Shown: positions 48,201 to 60,387, counted from the stretch's first letter. The stretch: 64,000 nt of DNA from G963665495 sp963677785 (GCA_963677785.2 CAXXDH010000003.1:496001-560000), one strand, 5' to 3'. Numbers and translations are program-made. Notes: generated from the sequence alone by a model not told the origin.

Positions 48201-49895
48201 ATGAGCACCAAGAAAATTGTCGTAATCGGCGGTTCGGCCGCCGGCCCCAAGGCGGCCGCACGCGCCAAGCGTCTTGATGAAAGCGCTGAAGTCACCCTGT
48301 TGCAAAAAGCCCCGGAACTCTCCATGGCTTCCTGCGGCTATCCTTACTATATCGGCGGAACCTTTGACGAACGGGACATGCTGCTTTCCACCCCCGCGGG
48401 CGTGGTCCGCGACGAGGCCTTTTTCGCGGCAGCCAAAGGCGTCAACGCCCGGGTCAACACCGAAGTCACCGCCATTGACCGCGCGCAGAAAACCGTTTCC
48501 TGCACCAACCAGGTCACGGGCGAAAGCTCCAGCGTGGCGTACGACAAGCTGATCGTTTGCACCGGCGCCACACCGCGCCGCCCGCCCATTCCCGGCATCG
48601 AACTCAAAGGCGTGCGTTCGCTCTCCCAGATGAGCGACGCGGACGAACTGCGTTCCCTGCGCGATTCGGGCAAGGTCAAAAACGTGGTTATCGTGGGCGG
48701 CGGCCTGATCGGCATTGAAGTCTGCGAGGCCCTGACCGAATCCGGCATGAAGGTCGACGTGGTGGAAATGCTCTCGCAGCTGCTGCTCTTCCTGGATTGG
48801 GAACTGGCCAAGCTGGTGGAAAAACACGTGGGCGCCATGGGCGCCACAGTGCACACGGACAACGGCGTATCGAAATTTGTCGGCGAAGACGGACAGCTCA
48901 CCGGCGTCAAGCTTAACGACGGCACCGTACTGCCCTGCGAGCTGGCCGTGGTGGCCATCGGCGTTGTGCCCAACATCAAGCTGGCCAAGGAAGCCGGGCT
49001 GAAAATCGGCGAACGCGGCGGCATCGACGTGGACGAATATATGCGTACGTCCGATCCGGACATATACGCCGCTGGAGACTGTGTGGAACTGACCAACCGT
49101 ATCACCGGAAAAAAGGCTCCGGCGCCCATGGGCGACCTGGCCAACCTGGAAGCCCGCGTGGCCGCCACCAACATGGTCATGGGCGACACCACGGTTTTTC
49201 CCGGCACCATCGGCAGCGGCATCTGCAAAGTGTTCGACCTCAGCGCTGGTTCCACCGGCCTGTCCGAACGCCGCGCCATCGATGAAGGCTACGAAGTGGT
49301 CACCGCCACCAACTCCAGTATGGACAAACCCGGCTTCATGGGCGCCAAGCTGCTGGTCTCCAAGATGGTCGCGGACGCCAAAACCGGACGGATCCTCGGT
49401 TTCCAATGCGTCGGGCCCGGCGAAGTGAACCGCCAGGTGGCCGAAGCGGCCATGGCCGTGATGAACGGCAACACCATCACGGACATCGCCACCGCGGACC
49501 TGCCCTATGCGCCGCCTTTTTCCCTGGCAATCGACCATTTCATCACCACCGCCCACATCCTGGACAACAAAATGTCCGGTCGCATGCAGGGCATTTCCAA
49601 CGTGGAAGTCAAAGAACTGGTGGATTCCGGCAAGAACCCCTTTATCCTGGACGTCCGTTCGCCCAAGGAGTTCGAGGTGCTGCGCCTGAACGTTGGCGAA
49701 ACGCTCATCCCCCTGGGCGCGTTGCGCAATTCGCTGGACAAGTTGCCTCAGGACAAGGACGCGGAAATCGTCACCTTCTGCAAAATCTCCATGCGCGGCT
49801 ACGAGGCCCAACGCGTGCTGGAAGCCGCGGGCTGGAAAAACGTCCGCGTCATGGAAGGCGGCATCATGGCCTGGCCCTTCGCCCTCAAAGCTTAA
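48201..49895 (+). CDS. CoA-disulfide/persulfide reductase fused to rhodanese
   Basis: The 564-residue flavoprotein has an FAD Rossmann motif (VVIGGSAAGPKAAARAKR), redox Cys in SMASCGYPYYIGG, an NAD(P) motif VVIVGGGLIGIEV, the AAGDC FAD motif and a C-terminal rhodanese domain (about 460-560) with active-site loop FCKISMRG. Related enzymes (CoADR-RHD, Npsr) reduce CoA disulfide, CoA persulfide or polysulfide, using NAD(P)H. This fits sulfur handling or oxidative-stress repair in an anaerobe. It is monocistronic: an FNR-like palindrome lies upstream and a terminator downstream. Confidence 0.92.
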   Translation: MSTKKIVVIGGSAAGPKAAARAKRLDESAEVTLLQKAPELSMASCGYPYYIGGTFDERDMLLSTPAGVVRDEAFFAAAKGVNARVNTEVTAIDRAQKTVSCTNQVTGESSSVAYDKLIVCTGATPRRPPIPGIELKGVRSLSQMSDADELRSLRDSGKVKNVVIVGGGLIGIEVCEALTESGMKVDVVEMLSQLLLFLDWELAKLVEKHVGAMGATVHTDNGVSKFVGEDGQLTGVKLNDGTVLPCELAVVAIGVVPNIKLAKEAGLKIGERGGIDVDEYMRTSDPDIYAAGDCVELTNRITGKKAPAPMGDLANLEARVAATNMVMGDTTVFPGTIGSGICKVFDLSAGSTGLSERRAIDEGYEVVTATNSSMDKPGFMGAKLLVSKMVADAKTGRILGFQCVGPGEVNRQVAEAAMAVMNGNTITDIATADLPYAPPFSLAIDHFITTAHILDNKMSGRMQGISNVEVKELVDSGKNPFILDVRSPKEFEVLRLNVGETLIPLGALRNSLDKLPQDKDAEIVTFCKISMRGYEAQRVLEAAGWKNVRVMEGGIMAWPFALKA

Positions 49896-49911
49896 TTCCT
49901 GACTGCTCCAA

Positions 49912-49947
49912 GCGGGACGCCTGCACGGTGTCCCGCCTGTTATTTTT
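49912..49947 (+). terminator. Rho-independent terminator after the CoA-disulfide reductase gene
   Basis: GCGGGAC (49912-49918) pairs with GTCCCGC (49930-49936), followed by CTGTTATTTTT. Confidence 0.75.
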
Positions 49948-50125
49948 CGCTGGAAACAGGATTTCTTGCCGGCTTGTTTCCTACTAAAATACCAGGATAA
50001 ACGAAAAATTGTTAAATCCCGCTGCCAGCCCCTCAAGATTCTTGTATTCGCCACGCACAGGAGATAAAAATGATCACCCCACGAATACACATTTAGCGAC
50101 GCGCGGATACGCGTACAGGGCGGAC

Positions 50126-51328
50126 ATGAAAAAATTCCTATGGTTGCTCTTTCTGGCGTTGATCATCGGGCTGGTAGGCTGGCAGGTTGTCGTGCGTATT
50201 GCTGAAAACAAGGCCCTCGAATCAAAACAAAAAGGGTCCAAACCAGTGATAGTGGTTCTGGAACCGGTCGCCATCCAGACCATCAGCCACATCGGCGCGT
50301 TCACCGGCACCCTGGAGGCGGGCGCCAGCTATGTGGTGGCCCCCAAGGTGACCGGGCGGGTGGAAAAACTGCACGTGGACATCGGCGACACCGTCCGCAA
50401 CGGGCAGATCATTGCCGAACTGGACAATCATGAGCACGAACAGGCGGTCAGCGAAGCCCAGGCATCGCTGGAAGTGGCGCGGGCGTCTCTCATCGAGGCC
50501 CAGAGCGATATTTCCGTGGCCCGGCGGGACCTGAACCGCCAGCAAAGCCTGCGCAAGCGCAACGCCGTCTCCCAGTCCGACCTGGACGACGCGCTGGCCA
50601 AAAAAGACTCGGCCCAGGCCAGGCTGCTGCTGGCCCAGGCCCAGGTCCGGCAAAAAGAGGCCGCCCTGGAAGGGGCCAAGGTCCGGCTCAACTATACGCG
50701 CATCCATGCCGTCTGGGACGGCCCCGAGACCAAACGGGTGGTGGGCGAACGTTTTACCGACGAAGGCGACATGATCGACGCCAAGGCCTCCATTGTCTCG
50801 GTGGTGGCCCTGGATCCGCTGCGCGCGGTGATCAACGTCATCGAACGCGATTTCCCCTACATCAAGCAGGGGCAAAAGGCCGCCATCACCACGGACGCGT
50901 ATCCGGGGCGCGTATTTGAGGGCCGGGTCTCGCGCCTGGCTCCCGTGCTGCAGGAATCCTCCCGCCAGGGCCGGGTGGAGATCAGCGTGCCTAACAAGGA
51001 CCGCCTGCTGGTTCCGGGCATGTTCGCCCGCGTACGTCTCAACCTGGGCAAACACACTGACGCGCTGACCGTGCCCCTGGCCTCCATCACACGCCGGGAC
51101 GGCAAACAGGGCGTGTTTCTGGCCGTGGACAAGCAGACCAAGGCCCGTTTCGTGCCGGTCGCCCTTGGTTTCGAACAGGACGACCGGGTCGAAGTGCTGC
51201 CTGCCGCGCCCGGAGCCAGCCTGAAAGAACTTGCGGACGGCCGGGTGGTGACACTGGGCAAGCATCTGCTGGAAGACGGCGGCACCATCCGGCTGCCGGA
51301 TTCGGGCAGAAAGAAGTCCAGGGATTGA
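50126..51328 (+). CDS. RND efflux periplasmic adaptor (membrane fusion protein)
   Basis: This 400-residue protein has an N-terminal anchor (FLWLLFLALIIGLVGWQVVV), a biotinyl-lipoyl-like half (GAFTGTLEAGASYVVAPKVTG, VEKLHVDIGDTV), a coiled-coil hairpin (about 100-190, with QQSLRKRNAVSQSDLDDA) and beta-barrel/C-terminal segments. It bridges the RND pump to an outer-membrane channel; no TolC-like gene is seen here. The start at 50126 follows AGGGCGG; the longer frame from 50009 lacks signals. The pump gene begins 4 nt after its stop. Confidence 0.9.
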   Translation: MKKFLWLLFLALIIGLVGWQVVVRIAENKALESKQKGSKPVIVVLEPVAIQTISHIGAFTGTLEAGASYVVAPKVTGRVEKLHVDIGDTVRNGQIIAELDNHEHEQAVSEAQASLEVARASLIEAQSDISVARRDLNRQQSLRKRNAVSQSDLDDALAKKDSAQARLLLAQAQVRQKEAALEGAKVRLNYTRIHAVWDGPETKRVVGERFTDEGDMIDAKASIVSVVALDPLRAVINVIERDFPYIKQGQKAAITTDAYPGRVFEGRVSRLAPVLQESSRQGRVEISVPNKDRLLVPGMFARVRLNLGKHTDALTVPLASITRRDGKQGVFLAVDKQTKARFVPVALGFEQDDRVEVLPAAPGASLKELADGRVVTLGKHLLEDGGTIRLPDSGRKKSRD

Positions 51329-51331
51329 GCC

Positions 51332-54460
<3,129 letters not shown>

Positions 54461-54499
54461 CGCATTGTCTAATAAATCGCTCTAAAAGGAGACGTCTTG

Positions 54500-54964
54500 A
54501 TGCAGCAAAAACCCATGGCAACCTGGCAACACTGGTCCTACGTATTGTTGATAGCCACCCTGGCCCTGACGGGCATGGCCCAGATGCCCATTTTCAAACG
54601 CTACTACATAGCCGATATTCCGGGCCTGGGCTGGCTGGCAGCCTATTTCACGACCCACAAGATCCACCTCATTGCCGCCGCCCTGCTCGGCCTGCTGGTG
54701 GGCTACCTGTGCTACGCCTACCTGACGCGGGACCGCAAACGCGTACGGCTTTCCGCTCTGGGCTGGACACGTGTCGCCCTTGTGGGGCTGATCTTTGCCA
54801 CCGGCTTTTTACGGGCGCTGAAAAACCTGCCCGAGATCTGGTATAGTCCCGTCACGACCATGCTTATCGACTGGTCGCACCTGGGATTTGCCGTACTGCT
54901 GGGCATTACCGCTCTGGTGGCCGTGTTCCGCGGCAAGAGCCGCTACGCCCAGTGGCAGGATTGA
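54500..54964 (+). CDS. Cytochrome b561-like four-helix membrane protein
   Basis: The 154-residue protein has four helices (about 12-30, 50-72, 84-102, 124-145) and His residues at WQHWSYV, THKIHL and DWSHLG in positions that could ligate heme b. The arrangement resembles cytochrome b subunits of membrane dehydrogenases, but the family is not certain. The start at 54500 has AAAAGGAG 8 nt upstream; a TTG one codon earlier is possible. It follows the RND pump by 39 nt and may be co-transcribed. A hairpin follows. Confidence 0.68.
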   Translation: MQQKPMATWQHWSYVLLIATLALTGMAQMPIFKRYYIADIPGLGWLAAYFTTHKIHLIAAALLGLLVGYLCYAYLTRDRKRVRLSALGWTRVALVGLIFATGFLRALKNLPEIWYSPVTTMLIDWSHLGFAVLLGITALVAVFRGKSRYAQWQD

Positions 54965-54971
54965 ATGGCTG

Positions 54972-55004
54972 AGGGGCACGCAGCTTGTGGTAGTGAGTGC
55001 CCCT
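54972..55004 (+). terminator. Hairpin between convergent genes
   Basis: AGGGGCAC (54972-54979) pairs with GTGCCCCT (54997-55004). The T-tail is weak, but the position between convergent genes supports it. Confidence 0.5.
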
Positions 55005-55035
55005 TATCCCGAAACTATTCGCAGCACGGAGCCGC

Positions 55036-55869
55036 TTATTTTTCGGCGGTTTTCAGGATGTCGAACACTTCGTAGGGCGAAAGTTCGTTGCCCGCGGCAA
55101 TGGCCTTGATGTTCTGCTCCGGCGCGGCCTGGATGTTTTTGGCCTTGAGCGCGCGCAGCAACGCATCCAGCGGAACGTTGTAGGCCTTGGATATCTCTTC
55201 CAGCGTCCGTATGCCGAAACCGCCGGGAGGCGTATCCGGAAGGCCGGACGCACCGTCTGTCCCGGCATCTCCCAGTTTGGCCTGGAGCGCTAGATACAGC
55301 TTTTGCGGGGAAACGCCGTTGTCCCCGGCAATCACTTTAAGCGTCTGTTTGGGATCTTCCACCTGAAAACCGGCTTCTGTCAGAACCGTCAAGGCCTGCT
55401 GCGGATTCCAGCCCATTTTTTTGGCAAAGGTATTCAGAGGCGAAAGTTCCGCATGCCCCCACGGCGGATCGCCGTATTTTTGCGAGGCCGCTTCCTTGAG
55501 GGATTCGCTGAACTCCAGAATGCTTGAGAACGGCGGGACGGATAGCAGCGTGCCCAGCGTGAACACCAGGCAAAGCAGCAAGGCCAGGCTGCATTCCGGC
55601 GTAAAAATCTTCAATTCCTTGCTTTTGTTCTTCAAATAACTGGTGATGGGCTTCCAGTTGTAATAGATGTGCAGCAGCAGGGCCAGCAGGAAAAGCAGCC
55701 CCAGGTTGATGTGAATGTTGCCCCACTGGTCCTTGCTCAGGCCCCAGAAGCGCCAGTTGATCCAATACGCCGTACGGCCGTGCGGCATGATGTAAAGGAC
55801 CACGCTGGTGATGACAACGAAAATAAAACTGACCAGAGCCGTAAGTGAGGTAAGTCTGCGTATGTTCAT
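55036..55869 (-). CDS. DUF4405-domain membrane protein
   Basis: This is a 277-residue protein starting MNIRRLTSLTALVSFIFVV. Three N-terminal membrane helices (about 8-28, 50-70, 95-118) carry HGRTAYWINWRFWGLSKDQW, INLGLLFLLALLLHIYYNWK and conserved His residues, the DUF4405 pattern common in sulfate reducers and possibly heme-binding. The C-terminal half (about 130-277) is soluble and contains several short NPQQALTVL/SPYEVFDIL-like helical repeats. The start follows AAGGGAA; the longer frame begins in non-coding DNA. It converges on the cytochrome b-like gene. Confidence 0.82.
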   Translation of the reverse strand: MNIRRLTSLTALVSFIFVVITSVVLYIMPHGRTAYWINWRFWGLSKDQWGNIHINLGLLFLLALLLHIYYNWKPITSYLKNKSKELKIFTPECSLALLLCLVFTLGTLLSVPPFSSILEFSESLKEAASQKYGDPPWGHAELSPLNTFAKKMGWNPQQALTVLTEAGFQVEDPKQTLKVIAGDNGVSPQKLYLALQAKLGDAGTDGASGLPDTPPGGFGIRTLEEISKAYNVPLDALLRALKAKNIQAAPEQNIKAIAAGNELSPYEVFDILKTAEK

Positions 55870-56026
55870 GCGCGATTCCCTTTTGCTGAAACAACAGAAT
55901 GAAAACGCAAAGCCGTGCGGCCTCTCTTGCAAACATTCTGGAAACGATACGCAGTTGTAGCACAGAAAAAGTACTGTTGCCACAGGTCAGTTTTTTATAA
56001 TTTACAGGACAACGCGCGGTTTACCC

Positions 56027-56065
56027 AAAAAAACCACCCCGAACCATGCAGGCCCGGGGTGGTTT
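56027..56065 (-). terminator. Rho-independent terminator of the rubredoxin/roo unit
   Basis: On the reverse strand the stem AAACCACCCCG/CGGGGTGGTTT (56031-56065) is followed by seven Ts (56027-56033), about 30 nt after the roo stop. Confidence 0.85.
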
Positions 56066-56094
56066 GCTTGAGAACGTATGGGTGCGATTGAGTA

Positions 56095-57303
56095 CTAGGC
56101 GTCCACTTTGGCCTTGATCAGTTCTGCCAGCCGGAGGCCCAGCTGATAGCACTTGGACAGGTCTTCATGGGTCGGGACGTTTTTGCATTTGATGGCTTCT
56201 TCGGGCTGTTCCATGCCCATCTGTTCGAGCCATTCGCCGATGATCTTGACGCATTCGCCGCTCCAGCCGAAGGAGCCGAATGCAACGCCGATCTTGTTCT
56301 GCGGACGCAGCCCTTTCATGTAGGTGAGCATGGCGGCCACCAGGGGCATGATGCCGTTGTTGTGGGTGGGCGAACCAACGATGACGGCTGCCGCATCCCA
56401 GACTTCGGTCATCACGGCGCTGTGGTGGTTGGCCTTCATCCACATCTGCCTGACTTCGATGCCGCCTTCTGTCAGGCCGCTGGTGATGGCGCTGGCCATC
56501 TTTTCCGTGCTGTGCCACATGGAATCGTAAACGATGACGGCCTTTTTAGCGGGTTTCTGCTCGGCGAACTTGCGGTAGAGATCAATGATGTAGTTCACAT
56601 CTTCCTTGCCACGGAAAATCAGGCCGTGGTCAGGAGCGATCATGTCTATATCCAGGTTCATTCCGGCCAGAGCGTCCAGGGTCTTCAACGTAACGGCCGA
56701 ATACGGCAGTACGATGTTGGCGTAGTATTCCTTGGCGGTATCAAAGACGATGTCACGATCAATTTCATCCGCGTAGCGAACATTGGAGGCAATGTTCTGG
56801 CCGAAGATGTCGTTGGTGATCAACAGCTTGTCCTGGGCCACGTAGGAGCACATGCTGTCGGGCCAGTGCAGCATACGGGTTTCCACAAAGTGGATGTCGC
56901 GTTTGCCGATGTTGATGGAATCCCCGGATTTGACCACTTCCACGGGCCAGTCCTTGTCGTGAAAGTGAGCCTTGAGGGCGCGTTCGCCCATGGGCGAGAC
57001 AAAGATCTTTTCCGGCTTGCAGCGCTCGATGATCTGCGGCAGCGCACCGGCATGATCCGGTTCGAGGTGGTTGACCACCACGTAATCAATGTCCTCGGGA
57101 TTCACCAGATGGCTGATGCTGCAAAGCAGCTCGCCCGCATGGTCGGCTTTAACCGTGTCGAACAACGTGGTCTTTTCGTCTTTGATCAAATAGGCATTAT
57201 ACGTCGTGCCTCTGGGAGAACGGGAATAACCGTGGAAGTCACGACTGCTCCAATCCACAGCCCCTACCCAGAACACGTCGGGTTTCATCTCTACAGGTCT
57301 CAT
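56095..57303 (-). CDS. roo: Rubredoxin:oxygen oxidoreductase (flavodiiron protein)
   Basis: The 402-residue protein has a lactamase-like diiron domain (about 1-250) with NHLEPDHAGALP (HxExD), later His in TRMLHWPDS and APDHGLIFRG, and a flavodoxin domain (about 255-400) with VIVYDSMWHSTEKMA (FMN phosphate loop), GSPTHNNG and GSFGWSGE. It reduces oxygen to water (and NO in some members) with electrons from rubredoxin. The start at 57303 has GAGGAAATC just upstream. The rubredoxin gene lies 102 nt before it on the same strand, matching the well-known Desulfovibrio arrangement. Confidence 0.96.
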   Translation of the reverse strand: MRPVEMKPDVFWVGAVDWSSRDFHGYSRSPRGTTYNAYLIKDEKTTLFDTVKADHAGELLCSISHLVNPEDIDYVVVNHLEPDHAGALPQIIERCKPEKIFVSPMGERALKAHFHDKDWPVEVVKSGDSINIGKRDIHFVETRMLHWPDSMCSYVAQDKLLITNDIFGQNIASNVRYADEIDRDIVFDTAKEYYANIVLPYSAVTLKTLDALAGMNLDIDMIAPDHGLIFRGKEDVNYIIDLYRKFAEQKPAKKAVIVYDSMWHSTEKMASAITSGLTEGGIEVRQMWMKANHHSAVMTEVWDAAAVIVGSPTHNNGIMPLVAAMLTYMKGLRPQNKIGVAFGSFGWSGECVKIIGEWLEQMGMEQPEEAIKCKNVPTHEDLSKCYQLGLRLAELIKAKVDA

Positions 57304-57404
57304 GATTTCCTCATTTAAAAACATACTAAGCTTGAATCTGCTTTGCATTGCACGCCAGGCCAACGCATTGGGGATTCTTTAAACGGTTGGTTGCTACAAC
57401 AAGA

Positions 57405-57563
57405 TTATTCTTTGGTAAAATCATCTTTGGGAGCGCCGCAAACGGGACAGACCCAATCTTCAGGAACATCTTCCCAGGCAGTGCCGGGGGCAACGTTGTT
57501 ATCGGGATCGCCCTGTTCGGGGTCGTATACGTAGCCGCAAATGTCGCATACATATTTATCCAT
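57405..57563 (-). CDS. rub: Rubredoxin
   Basis: This is a 52-residue protein: MDKYVCDICGYVYDPEQGDP at the start and DWVCPVCGAPKDDFTKE at the end. The four Cys (6, 9, 39, 42) of the two CxxCG motifs bind one iron; conserved Tyr and Trp residues are present. It carries electrons to Roo and to superoxide reductase. AGGAGA lies 10 nt before the ATG. It is between dfx and roo, a classic rbo-rub-roo order. Confidence 0.97.
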   Translation of the reverse strand: MDKYVCDICGYVYDPEQGDPDNNVAPGTAWEDVPEDWVCPVCGAPKDDFTKE

Positions 57564-57726
57564 GATGTGTATCTCCTAAAAAAGTATCTGGTATCTTCTG
57601 TTGTTCAGGTAACGCTTGGCCACACCGTAAGATTATCCTTACCAGGAACGGAAGAATAATCAAGCCGGACCGGTCTGGTTGTCGCAGGCCAGCCCGGCAA
57701 AGGGGGGAGTAGCGTTTTACAAGTGC

Positions 57727-58107
57727 TTAGGATTCGGCTTTCCACAGGCCATGGAGATTGCAGTACTCTCTGGCGGTAACCGTGGAAGCCTGAATACAGA
57801 ACGTTGCTTCCGGCGCGTCGCCGGGATTGAGAAACTGGCGGTAGGCCTTGCCGTCGGCGATAAGTTCGATCCACTCGATGTAGTGCTTTTCTTCCATGGG
57901 ATGCGCCACGCCGCCGACTGTTACTTTGTAGCCGTCTGCGGTCTTTTCGATTACGGGCACGTGTTTTTCTTTGGCCGCATCAACCGTGTTCTCCGTAAAG
58001 AGCTTCATGGGAGCTCCACAGCACACCAATTCACCGGCGCCGCCATGCAGTACTTCCACGATATTTCCGCACATCTCACATTTATAGACTTCGAGCTTTT
58101 CGGCCAT
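57727..58107 (-). CDS. dfx: Desulfoferrodoxin (superoxide reductase)
   Basis: The 126-residue protein has the N-terminal desulforedoxin center I (YKCEMCGNIVEVL and CCGAPM, four Cys) and the C-terminal neelaredoxin center II with KHVPVIE, VGGVAHPMEEKHYIEWI and REYCNLHGLWK supplying the His and Cys ligands. It reduces superoxide to hydrogen peroxide without forming oxygen. The size is that of class I desulfoferrodoxin. It is in line with rubredoxin, its likely electron donor. Confidence 0.97.
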   Translation of the reverse strand: MAEKLEVYKCEMCGNIVEVLHGGAGELVCCGAPMKLFTENTVDAAKEKHVPVIEKTADGYKVTVGGVAHPMEEKHYIEWIELIADGKAYRQFLNPGDAPEATFCIQASTVTAREYCNLHGLWKAES

Positions 58108-58144
58108 GGAGGTTTCTCCTTATGCAATTATGGTTGACAGAAAA

Positions 58145-58720
58145 TTACCACTCTTCGCGCAGTTCTTCATAATGCGCCTGCGGATGCTTGCACGCAGGGC
58201 ACATGTGCGGAGCCGTCGTACCTGTGTAGAGGTACCCGCAGTTACGGCAGCGCCAGACAACATCTTTTTCACTTTTGAACATCATACCACTTTCCAGCTT
58301 GCTTGCAAGACCGCGAAAACGATTTTCATGGTATGCTTCTGCAACACATACCGCGCGGAACAGCAGGGCAATTTCCTTGAAACCTTCCTTCTCGGCGATA
58401 TCGGCAAATTCAGGATACATGGAGGAATGTTCCTCAAGCTCGCCGCCGGCGGCGGCCATCAAATTCTCCAAAGTGGTGCCGACCTTTCCGGCCGGATACG
58501 CGGCCGTGATCTCCAGTTCGCCTCCTTCGAGATAGCTGAAAAAACGCTTGGCGTGTTCTTTCTCGTGGTTGGCGGTTTCCTCAAATACATAGGCGATCTG
58601 CTCGTAACCGTCCTTCTTGGCCTGCTTGGAAAAATAGGTGTATCTATTGCGCGCCTGAGACTCGCCGGCAAAAGATTTCAAAAGATTTTTTTCAGTCTCA
58701 CTTCCTTTAAGAGTAGCCAT
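58145..58720 (-). CDS. rbr: Rubrerythrin
   Basis: The 191-residue protein has a ferritin-like diiron four-helix domain (E and ExxH motifs in FAGESQARNRYTYF, EETANHEKEHAKRFF, EEHSSMYPEF and AEAYHENRF) and a C-terminal rubredoxin-like domain (WRCRNCGYLYTG, MCPACKH). It is an NADH-linked hydrogen-peroxide reductase in anaerobes. The start at 58720 follows AAAGGAGA; the longer frame does not. It leads the reverse-strand defence block rbr, dfx, rub, roo. Confidence 0.96.
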   Translation of the reverse strand: MATLKGSETEKNLLKSFAGESQARNRYTYFSKQAKKDGYEQIAYVFEETANHEKEHAKRFFSYLEGGELEITAAYPAGKVGTTLENLMAAAGGELEEHSSMYPEFADIAEKEGFKEIALLFRAVCVAEAYHENRFRGLASKLESGMMFKSEKDVVWRCRNCGYLYTGTTAPHMCPACKHPQAHYEELREEW

Positions 58721-58854
58721 TTGTATCGTCTCCTTTGGATTATTTTCATTTTCCGGACAAGTACCTGAATGCACTTGCCGCCTTGACGTTTGCGTTGAGT
58801 GAAATCATACGGATTTTTTTGTGAATGTCCAGTTAAAAGAGAAAGATTATTAAC

Positions 58855-58869
58855 TGAGAATCAAACTCA
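58855..58869 (-). promoter_or_regulatory. Possible Fur/PerR-type box upstream of rubrerythrin
   Basis: TGAGAATCAAACTCA resembles a 7-1-7 Fur-family box on one half (TGAGAAT) and poorly on the other. It lies in the AT-rich region about 135 nt before the rbr start. The match is weak. Confidence 0.25.
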
Positions 58870-59209
58870 CATAATAAAATATACCTAACCACCTCAGCCT
58901 CAATCCTTTTTCTTTGAATTGTTACGCCGCTCTGCCATGATTTCAAATACGTTTTTTTTTCATTACACAGAACGTGTAATCACTTCCGAATATTCGTCAA
59001 TTTACCCGTCCAAGCTGGGGTGAAATAGCAGCTATTGCGCAAGCTTCAGACCATAAGGGAAGAAACAGAGAACAAACAAAAAGAGAAAGGGGATAAAACA
59101 AAGAAACAACAGGAGAAGGCGTTCGTACGCACACAGGATCTTATTTCATAATCCGCATGGGTACAGCCTTCTCTCTGCTTGGGTTCGATAGTTAACGCCA
59201 AACTGTGTA
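58870..59209. other. AT-rich intergenic region upstream of the rbr unit
   Basis: This AT-rich stretch, about 340 bases, has no coding frame or known RNA. It marks the left border of the mobile, low-GC right end of the window. Confidence 0.4.
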
Positions 59210-59431
59210 TCAGTTTATGTAAGCTGCACAAAAACTCTCTTCCTTAAAATAATCGGCTATGGTGCTGTAAACCTCTTTGACAGCTGGAAGCGATATTGCA
59301 TTGAGATAACTCATCGCGTTGGAAAACAATCTTCCTGCCTGATTGCATCCTTTATCCTTATCCCTCTCTGTCATGTAGGTTGCATGCGTATCGCTTATTT
59401 TCTGCGCAGTCCGTGCAAGCATTTCATTCAA
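59210..59431 (-). CDS. Small orphan ORF, possibly a gene remnant
   Basis: This 73-residue frame reads naturally (helical, with RTAQKISDTHATYMTERDKD, ISLPAVKEVYSTIADYFKEE), but no ribosome site precedes its ATG and a stop codon sits directly upstream. It lies 30 nt outside the inverted repeat of the 601-bp element. It could be a small protein or a fragment of a gene lost around the insertion. I do not recognise it. Confidence 0.3.
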   Translation of the reverse strand: MNEMLARTAQKISDTHATYMTERDKDKGCNQAGRLFSNAMSYLNAISLPAVKEVYSTIADYFKEESFCAAYIN

Positions 59432-59461
59432 CGTACTCGATACCCCGTGCTGTTGGTACTA

Positions 59462-60062
59462 AGAAGACATCTGGCATGGTAGTTGCTCTACAGCTCAGAT
59501 GTCTCTTGTTTGATTTTTCTAAAAATAATAATTGTACACGCTAACTTTACTGATGCTTCAAAACTGCTCAAACAGCGGCAATACCGGGAGCACAAAGTAC
59601 CTAACAGTTGTTGATCCCGGTTATAAAAACGACCACGACGCAGTCGGGAGCAAGCGGCAATAGCCGCGCTGGAGCGGGCCGTTAAATACTTTCCGCTCTA
59701 AGTAATTAATATTTTTAGAAAAATGGATCTTCGATGTTTTCTGTGGAATTAGGATTATAGTCCCTGACAGCTCATTCAATCCAGGGGTAATAGGTTGACA
59801 TATTCGAACTCAAGGCACTTCGCATCTTCATGGTTTCTTCAAAAATCCTCCCAGGGACTGCATCAAACAGCATGCACCACTGCTCAGCGAAAGAAGATGA
59901 AAAGTAGCCCAACTAATTGGAATTTATCCCATTGGATTGCCTGTCCCGGTGAAAATCCTTACAGTCGAAGGAGATAAATTCCACAGTTTTCGTCAAAAAA
60001 CTAAAAAAATTAAACAAAAGGTATCTGAGAATTTTTAGCAGCTACCATGCCGGATATCTTCT
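59462..60062 (-). mobile_element. Defective IS5-type relative (601 bp, no intact transposase)
   Basis: The ends are 26-nt inverted repeats: AGAAGACATCTGGCATGG... at 59462-59487 and the complement of AGAAGATATCCGGCATGG... at 60037-60062. The part 59500-59610 is the reverse complement, with point differences, of the transposase 3' end of the element at 62588. The middle (59615-60036) is unrelated to it and has no gene; it contains an 11-bp inverted repeat (TGGAATTTATC, 59918-59983). It is a deletion derivative or MITE-like element in reverse orientation. Confidence 0.75.
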
Positions 60063-60250
60063 TTTTTTTCCGGACTGCCGAGGTATACCTGATTAACGAC
60101 TTTCGGATTTCCATCAATCCGAGCCATTTCCCGGATCTAATAATACTCCCTTCCTACTGGCGCCGCTGATCCTTGCCAGCGGCGCGGATGTCTTTATAAT
60201 CGTGACCAACAAGGTTGGAAACGTATGCTCCGGGATTTTGAGAAGGGGCT
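60063..60250. other. Non-coding DNA after the interrupted membrane gene
   Basis: This 188-bp region lies between the defective element and the end of the split MotA-like gene. It holds a 9-bp GC-rich hairpin (GCGCCGCTG, 60160-60185) that could stop transcription, though without a T-tail. Confidence 0.35.
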
Positions 60251-60387
60251 TTATTCCTCTGAAACATAGCAAGGCACGACAAGAAGAGCCAGGAGGCTTC
60301 CGTACAAAAGGCTTATAAATCCGGTGGCCAATGCCGGGCCAATTTTTGTGATGTCCTCGACACTCGTTAAGGCGGCGATAATTCCCA

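Noticed and set aside
48168..50090. 640-codon reverse frame opposite the CoA-disulfide reductase gene
   Set aside because: Shadow frame rich in His, Gly and Ala; the forward gene has all family motifs.
60160..60185. 9-bp GC hairpin as a terminator of the split membrane gene
   Set aside because: There is no T-run on either side, so it was not annotated as a terminator.
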